Below, one piece after another: positions 57,051 to 64,000 of a DNA stretch of 64,000 bases (the first letter of the stretch is position 1; each line of letters starts with the position of its first letter). The notes under the pieces are model-generated. The model was not told where the DNA came from and did not search any database. It saw only the letters and a list, made by a program, of their open reading frames with translations. This DNA is from Symbiodinium natans (taxonomy: Eukaryota > Sar > Dinophyceae > Suessiales > Symbiodiniaceae): NCBI GenBank assembly GCA_905221605.1, contig CAJNDS010001258.1, positions 743,357 through 807,356 on the forward strand, written 5' to 3'. A program made the position numbers and the translations under genes.

Positions 57051-57189
57051 CCTACCCTAAACCCTAAACCCTAAACCCCCTACCCTGCCCCTTCCCGCCC
57101 CGTGATGGGACTCCTTGCCAAGGCGACCACGCCACTGGCCGCACAAGCGTTCTTTGCCCCTCCGATTCTTGCTTGGAAGTGGCTTCAAC

Positions 57190-57345
57190 GATAGGGTTTA
57201 GGGTTTAGGGTTTCGGGTTTAGGGTTTAGGGTTAGGGGTTAGGGTTTAGGGTTTAGGGTTTAGGGTTGAGGGCTTCGGGTTTCGGGTTTCGGGTTTCGGG
57301 TTTCGGGTTTCGGGTTTCGGGTTAGGGTGAGGGTTTAGTACTTGC
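57190..57345 (+). repeat. ITS with a homogenised TTTCGGG block
   Basis: TTTAGGG units pass into about eight consecutive TTTCGGG units (57276-57326). Confidence 0.92.
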
Positions 57346-57384
57346 ATTAGATGCGGCTTGCGGACATGAAGCGGACACTTTAGC

Positions 57385-57450
57385 GAAACCCTAAACCCTA
57401 AACCCTAAACCCTAAACCCTAAACCCTAAACCCTAAACCCTAAACCCTAA
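57385..57450 (-). repeat. Interstitial telomeric array (CCCTAAA)n
   Basis: Nine clean units, opposite in orientation to the block just upstream. Confidence 0.95.
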
Positions 57451-58239
57451 GATTAAGGACGTCCACATCTCCAAGAGGGCCTCCGCAGCTTCTGCTGGCC
57501 CTGGGAAGGGAGGGAGCTTCTCGAGGATCGACTGAGATTGCAAAAGGGATTTAGGATTTAGGATGTAGGATTTAGGGATTAGGGTTTAGAGTTAAGGAGC
57601 CATGATTCCAATCTGCCCTTTGGAGTTCGAAAGATGGAGTCGGGGAAAAACATGTCTGAGGTGGCCCCATGCACCTAGATTCTGGGTCTCTGGATTTTCC
57701 AGGAAGCTCAGAGCCCCAGCCACCCAAAGCATCCCAAAGCAACGGGCACTCCACCAGGCCCCATGGGATTTAGGGTTCAGGGTTTAGGCCTTCAAGTCTA
57801 CCTGTGATTTCAACAGCTCTGCAGTGCTTTAAGGGAGCCCCGAAGGCCGAGAGGCTTTAGTGGAGCCTCCTATAGAGAAGCTCAGCTCAGCACATTCCGC
57901 CTTGTTGCACAGGACTTTGCTGTCGTTTGATGCGATTCTGGCGTTTCCCACGCGACTCGCAGAAGCCACGCGTGGCGCTGGCGCACCTGGGTGCGAGCAG
58001 AAGTATGATACAAGTGAGCCGTTTTAAGAGCCAGAACCAGAAGCAGATTAAACCCTAAACCCTAAACCCTAAACCCTAAACCCTGATGAAGCCGAAGTCA
58101 GTCTGCTCTCAAGGTACCCTCAGCATCTTTGAGAAGCGGGCCATCAAGAAGCGCGTCCTTGCGGGGGCGCAGCGTCCAAGGTGGCTGCGCCCCAGCTCGA
58201 TAGAGGGCTCTGCAGTTGGAGTAGCAGGGCGACTAGTTA

Positions 58240-58525
58240 CTAGTAGCATGAATCATAATAAAAATTTTGATATTATGAAAAATATTCAAAATGTTTAAAT
58301 ATTCAGAATATTAATGATATTAGTAATACTGGTAAGATGAGGAAGATTAATAATATTAATATTATTAATAATATTAATAATAATAATATAAATAATATTA
58401 ATAATATTCAGAATAGTAGAAATGATACTAACAACATTAGCAATATAAACACTATGAAGAAATCTAGTACCAGTACTAGGCACTACTATTGTAAGACCCG
58501 TAACACTTGTGAGCATGAATAAGTC
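58240..58525. repeat. AT-rich island with (AAT)n-like sequence
   Basis: Abrupt drop in GC: runs of ATTAATAAT from 58300 to 58440, bordered by ACTAGTTACTAGTAGC on the left and CCAGTACTAGGCACTACT on the right. Asn/Ile-rich frames are low-complexity artefacts. Confidence 0.85.
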
Positions 58526-59010
58526 AATAAGTACCAGCCCTGGTACTACTACTTATTTGGTGGCCCTGTATGTGCCCACCCCCCAAAGAATCGCGCAAGG
58601 AATCTGACGTACCAACCCTCAGAGAATCCTAGCACTCTTCTTTCCACTGCTACTGATAGTATGCTTTTCTTGCTACAATGACAACGATAGGAGTGGCCAA
58701 GACCATGACATCCAGGATGATGACCCTATAAACACCCTATAAGGCACCACCCTAGAAGCACCCTCACACCTTTCCAGCCCTGGCTCCAAGAGGGCTTAGG
58801 GTTTAGGGTTCAAGACCCACACAACTACCGCTACATGCTACCCAAATACACTCAGCTGCACTTCATTCGGTACATGGCACCTGACTCCTAAAGCCTAAAA
58901 CCTTTCTGCAGCCAAGGTGCCCATGGTCCCCGAGCAGCTTGCGACGGCCCCTTAGTGCGGAGGGCCGGATGGGGGTTTGCACCCTGGGTGCATGAGCCTG
59001 GCGTGAGCCG

Positions 59011-59107
59011 GAGCCAGTTCTTTGAGGAGGGCTCTTGACCCTAAACCCGAAACCCTAAACCCTAAGCCCTAGCCTGAGCCAGTTCTTTGAGGTGCGAGGG
59101 CTCTTGA
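59011..59107. repeat. Telomeric insertion flanked by ~30-bp direct repeats
   Basis: GAGCCAGTTCTTTGAGG...AGGGCTCTTGA is at 59011-59038 and at 59076-59107, the second copy having four extra bases (TGCG). The 37-bp insert is CCCTAAACCCGAAACCC-type repeat. Confidence 0.85.
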
Positions 59108-62100
59108 AGCCTCACTCAGGGGCCGCGACTCGCTCTTGCCTGACAAAGGCGTGGGTGGCTCTAAAGTCTCGGGCCTGGCTTTCCCATTTTTGGACGAAGA
59201 CCGTGAAGGAGCTCCTGGAGCTCATCATCACTCCGACTCCTCTCCGTCCGCGCCCGTGGAGTGGAATAACCCCTCCCGCCGGTCGGAAGGGGCTCACGCA
59301 ACCCCCTTCCCTTCTTCGCAGAAGCGCCGTGTCTTTCACATCTTCACAGTACCCCACGGGCCTTCGCAGAGCCCTTCGCGTGGGCGACTGGTCGCCAGTT
59401 TGCCAGGACAGCTGCTTGAGGTTCACGGGGGTTCGTGGAACATGGGAGCCGGTGGAAACCCTCCCGCCTTTTGAAGGTTTCGTGCAGCCCTCCATTTTGC
59501 ATAAACTGCCAGAACTGCCATATATAGCTGCATAGCCCCATTTTCTTTCGTGCAACTTCGCACTGAACCGCGGCTCCAGCCTCTACCCTGCCCGACAGCC
59601 GAAAATCCTCCTCAAGCCCTGCAATCCCGAATCCCCAAGTCCCTACTCACCTAATCCCCTAAACCCTGCTGTGTCGGAGAGTTCGGGGTCCAGGCCTTTG
59701 CAACTCACTCTGCTTTGAGCACTTGAGGAGGAACCCGAACTTGGGGAGGCTGAGTCGGGGCTTCCCCTCGAGACCTAATCTCCGGTTGCCCAAACCCCAC
59801 AGTGGCCCTTGCGCCAGCGACTCGTTCTTGCTTCGGGGAGGCGGCCCTCATGACGCTTCAGCTTCTGGCATGCCCACTGCCAGGCCCCTGCCTTTCCATG
59901 AGCCGCAGCTGTTTTCAAGCACGACGTGTACCATGCGTACCATGCGTATACCAGATACCCAAGGCCTTGGGAAGCTGAGCTAGCAGCGAACCCTGCAGGC
60001 AGTGCATCCCTAGAGACGTCCCTTCGAGTTGCCTTTCATGTGCAGAAAGTGTAGTCAGCGCGCGCCGGAGACGGTGCCGTCGCCCAAGCTTCGAAGCTCT
60101 TAGTTGGCCTCACTCCTCGGGCCGCATCTTGGTTTGGTCTTTTTTTCGCGAGACGTGTGGCTATGTGTGGCTGAAAACTTGTGGAAAGCTCCCAAAGTCT
60201 TTCAAGAGCTGGGAGGTAGCTGCACATCACCCGGCTATGGATGCTAAGCGGATAGGCAGCACCATTTCTTTCAGCCATCCTCTGTGCTCTTCCACACAGA
60301 GCTGATGTCTGTATGGCATCACGCCCTTATCACACCTCAACGACTCTTCAGGAGGATGTGGTTTGGAAAGCAGTTTAGCGCGGGACTTTGCTTGAAGGTC
60401 GTGGGCTGTTGTGCAGCTCAGGGTCCCACAGCCACGTGCCACGCGTGGCCACAAAGGACCTTATTCAGCTGCCCGCCAGCGCACGACGAGTCATGACGTG
60501 TGTAGCTTGCTCAATCCGCGGCTTTCTTGCGAAAGTTCTCCTTAAGATGGAACGCCAATGGCGCGGATGGTCGCCGCACCTCTCGATGCCTTTGTCAGAG
60601 GTTACGCCCAGATTTTCAAAGGCGATGTGTGGCGTCTTGGCCTCTGGAGCTTCCAATGCCCCGAAGCATCCACTCCCTGAGAAGCCTTGCAAGGGGTTCT
60701 TTCCAAACAAGCGGACGAGTCAATTTCGCTTCAGAGGGGGGCGGACTAAGATAGCAAGTTGCAAGACCCCTCTCTTCCCAGAGCTTCTGATGGCGCCTGG
60801 CTTCTGATCTTCTGATCTTCTGAGCTTGATCTTTGAGGTGTCCCTTTCTCCCTTTCACTGCAAGGCTGATCGCAAGCCCTCCCTTTCAAGCACTCTGACT
60901 TGAGGTGAGGAGCCTTTCAAAGCAAGAGAGAACGGTTAGAGAAGCAGGAAAGCGCGCTTCCGTCCCACATCCCTCCTACATCCCTGCATGTCTCCTCATA
61001 ACCTCTCCGCCCCGGGCTCCTTCAACACACAGCTCCCTGCCCCGGTCGGTAGTCGGGTAGTCGGGGGCCACTTGCCTCGGGGGCTCTGGCGCCTCTAGGG
61101 CTCCCAGGGCAACACCAGAACTGAGTCGGCTCTGACGGTCGTCATGCGTGCGTGCTACTGCTTTCGGGGGCGTTGGGGGGCGGAGGAGGGGGGGGGGGGA
61201 ACCCGACACCCTAAGCCCTACGCCCTAAAGGCCCTGAAGCCCAAACCCTGCGTTCCTTCAAGCGTGTGGCCTTCAGGGATCTTTTTGAAGGATCTTGGGG
61301 TATCGCAGGTTCCCCTTCCAGCGGAAGCGATGTAGCCCGCCTCATTCGCCTGAATGTGGTTTTCTGGGAGCTCAGCGACCGCCGGGCAGCTTGGAGTCAG
61401 AGAGAGGCGACAGAAGTCGTAGCTTGAGAGGGTTCTGAAGAATGGGCCCTTGGGCTTTAGAGGGTCTATAAGGGGTCCCCTTTTAACGGCCCGTACGAAG
61501 GGACCATGTACAACTGCCCTTAGACGTGCACCTCTGCAAGGCCACACCTCTTGGCCAGGTGCAGAGGCGAGCATCGAACATGTCGCTCAATCTCAGGGTT
61601 TGGGGTTCGCTGAGGGAGAGAGAGCGTCCAGCTCTTGGCAAGCCCAGCGCTTTCAGGACGTCTGTGAGTGCTTTGGGCTTTGCCTGTCTGTCACGCCACT
61701 CAGCCAAGAAAGCCAAGATTTGCCTTGGACAACTACGGAACCTTCCCTGGCTCCCTTCCAGAACCCCTTTACAACGCCTTGACTGAGCACCTCCTTCTGA
61801 AAGCTCTCAGTGTCCCCCCACTCCTTAAAGAGGGTCTCCCATGTCTCCCCAAAGCCTTTAAGCACTCTCACTTTTGAAGTCTTGCAGGAGGCTCCTCAGC
61901 AACAGCACTCCTTAGCAACAGCACTCCTGTGCTCTGGCGACCTTGTTTCTGCCCCTCCTTCTGCCCAGAACCTGCTCAGCATGAGCTTCCACAAGGCTTT
62001 CCTCCGCCAGAATCTCCTGAGCTTAGTCTGCTGAACCCCTATCAGCCGATTTCGGCCGAAGGGCCGCGGCCCCGATGTCCTGCCGGCAGCTCGGTTCACT

Positions 62101-63294
62101 CCCAAGAGTGCCCCAAGCTACAAGAGAGTTCTCCCCTGGCACTCCTGGGAGCGACCCGGATGGGTATCAAGCGACCCCTCCGTGATGGCACACTGATGCC
62201 CCTCAAAAGGCACGTGAAGACCGTGAGGGCCGCAGAGCGCAGCTGCCTTTAACTGTCAAACCCAGGTAAGGACCAGCGTGGCGCTGGGATGCTTACAGGT
62301 CCTCGACAGCTGCCTAATTGCGGCCACGGCGACCACCTCCCCAAAACAAGAGTTTGCAGTGTTGACTCATTAAAAGGGGGGGTCTTCCAGCCCCAGGCTG
62401 AGCCTCAGAAGAAGTGCCTCTGCAGAGTGCAAGTCAGTGGCAAGAGTCTGCAGCAGTGCCAAGCGCTGGGCCTTAAAGCGTGAGAACCGGACGTTTTCAA
62501 GGGCCCCGATCCTGATTTCCAGATCCTTCACGCCAGACTTGCCAGGTTTCCTGGTGTGATTCTTAGTAGCTGAGTAGGTAACCTTGAAGCTTTTGGGGTA
62601 TGTAGAATCCTAACCTTTTTTTGAAAGGTTAACCTTCTTTGGCCCAGGATACTCAGCAACTAGTGTAGCTTTTGTGTGCCTACCTCAAAGTCAAAGATTG
62701 CGCCGTGTTTCGAAGCCCAGGTTTACCCTGCTGTGGAAGTGATAGGATGGTGCGCTGCTGCCGGTCTCACCCTGCATCCTGCCTGCGACAGTAAAGGACC
62801 TTGTCATGTAGGCAACCTCAAGAATTCGGGCTTGGGTGTTGGGACAGTGTTGAGTGGCACTAATAATTGAAGGACTTATGGTGGGAAAGCCCATAAAACA
62901 TAAAGCTTTCATGAAGGCCTGAACTTCTGGCAGCCCTTCCAGTAAGGATCCGGGCATCATCCCAAGCCCCTGCAGCCCTGGCTGAACTGCCCAAGACATT
63001 AGCACCTTCCCCCACACCATCCACAAGGCGCCGAAGCCTAGACTTTCTTGAGCCTTTTTCTGGGTTCTTGTTGACGAGTATCAAATGACCATAGTAACAT
63101 AGTAGGGAGACCGGACTACATGCTGCACAACCATATTCTGGTAAATGAATGCAAGTCTGAGAACACGAATCCTGATTTTCAACCGCGCGACCCGCATTGC
63201 CCAGGCCTTCTGTGTGCTGCCGCATCCTGAGAATTGGCTCAAGACTTCCAAGCACCAGCTCCTTGGCTGTTTTCGGAATCTTCTAGTATTTTGA

Positions 63295-63366
63295 AGGGTT
63301 TAGGGTTTAGGGTTTAGGGTTTAGGTTTTCGGGTCCCTAAACCCTAAACCCTAAACCCTAAACCCG
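63295..63366. repeat. Head-to-head telomeric junction
   Basis: Four TTTAGGG units, spacer TTTTCGGGT, then four CCCTAAA units ending CCCGGG. Confidence 0.85.
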
Positions 63367-63602
63367 GGTTTGAATGGGTAAAGAAGCTCGGAAGTCTACT
63401 CAGACTCACAAGCCTCCATCACAAGACCGCCCTTCCATGTGCCCATGAAACCAAAAAGCAGCTGTGAGTTTTTGTTATTCGCGCCGAGCTGTACTTAGGC
63501 CCTTGAGATGCTTCATATTTTCCCAAATTGGGTTTAGGAGGATCATATTTAGGACTATGAGGATTTCAAGGGCGCCATCCTAGTGTAGATGTGACGATAC
63601 AC

Positions 63603-63645
63603 TAGGGTTTAGGGTTTAGGGTTTAGGGTTTAGGGTTTAGGGTTT
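63603..63645 (+). repeat. Interstitial telomeric array (TTTAGGG)n
   Basis: Six units. Confidence 0.93.
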
Positions 63646-64000
63646 TGCCCAAGGTCGCAGCCCTGGACATGCTCTTGTGGCCGTTAAGTGGGGCCCGTGC
63701 CTTGTGCTGGCAAAGGAGCTGCACTGTTTCGGGGTTAGGGCCTTGCACTTCCTGCAAATACATCAGCCATGTTTTTGTTTTCAGGTCTCCCTTCATCTCC
63801 CTTACTTTCCTCCAGGTCCTCCCCTAATCTCCCTTACTTGCCGGTTTCAGGACTCCTCTGAAGCTAAAGAGGTGTGATGTGATCCACGGCGAGGGTTTGA
63901 GACTTAGGTTCTGAAAGCTGGATGGGCGAACGTAACATATGTCCAAGCTTCCCTGCTTCAGGTGAGCTTCTAGGACACGGAGTAGGCCCTTATTCCCTGT

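Larger units (their letters stand above)
53870..58240. other. No supported gene; unique GC-rich DNA, ITS and tandem repeats
   Basis: Overlapping open frames on both strands (54526-55342, 55451-55851) reflect low stop-codon density in GC-rich DNA. Holds an (ATTAGGG)n block at 54167-54201, a G run at 56423-56441, a GCGGAGTATT repeat at about 56591-56632 and the 32-bp tandem repeat at 56910-57050. Confidence 0.45.
58530..64000. other. Mostly ITS-free GC-rich DNA without a supported gene
   Basis: Between 59640 and 63290 telomeric units are almost absent. Long open frames on both strands at 59092-59555, 60388-60807 and 61218-61880 overlap and cannot be ranked by eye. The window ends (63965 onward) in ACACGGAGTAGGCCCTTATT, which resembles 44801-44822 (CCCAGAGTAGGCCCTTATT), the start of another dispersed repeat cut by the window edge. 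Confidence 0.4.

Noticed and set aside
58337-58522. 61-codon Asn/Ile-rich ORF
   Set aside because: Low-complexity translation of AAT/ATT repeats, and a similar frame exists on the other strand.
59092-59555. 147-codon ORFs on both strands
   Set aside because: Equal-length frames in sense and antisense, no conserved motif, and the plus frame starts inside the ITS-flanking direct repeat.

Overview
The window looks like nuclear DNA of a dinoflagellate. The best single clue is an intact dinoflagellate spliced-leader sequence (DinoSL, 22 nt) at 4353-4374, followed at once by a decayed partial second copy. Other support: hundreds of plant/dinoflagellate-type telomere units (TTTAGGG/CCCTAAA) scattered through the whole window on both strands, very low gene density, small introns that can be inferred with GT-AG or GC-AG borders, and no bacterial-type gene packing. 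I cannot name the species.

Layout. 1-4340: almost pure interstitial telomeric sequence (ITS) with fragments of short palindromic elements. 4338-6228: a retroposed, trans-spliced mRNA-like insertion (SL, relict SL, ORF with coiled coil plus an RRM-like/LINE ORF1-like region, short A tract) sitting between telomeric repeats. 6230-13340: ITS, microsatellites, gene relics, and copy A of an old segmental duplication. 13346-15984: a well-supported three-exon gene for an N-myristoylation-type, ankyrin-repeat protein with two copies of an unrecognised CWC-containing domain. 16780-18425: copy B of the segmental duplication. 18430-35880: repeats of many kinds, including a striking nested palindrome at 31421-31835 and the largest ITS cluster at 33125-33972. 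35898-39120: a second gene, multi-pass membrane region fused to two copies of the same unrecognised domain. 39121-64000: repeats, ITS, a two-phase 10-bp minisatellite, an AT-rich island and scattered exon-like fragments that I cannot assemble into genes.

Two themes stand out. First, several ITS blocks are bracketed by direct repeats of 10-32 bp, and for two of them the paralogous segment in this same window shows the uninterrupted site. ITS in this genome therefore appear to have been inserted, not only mutated into being. Second, two unlinked genes share a novel domain (motifs SFPGxY, GKCWC or GRCWC, GxKGxGK and GLGxSQ), each carrying it twice, one attached to ankyrin repeats and a lipid-anchor signal, the other to a membrane region. 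Coordinates of repeats were read by eye and may be off by a few bases; no alignments or database searches were run.
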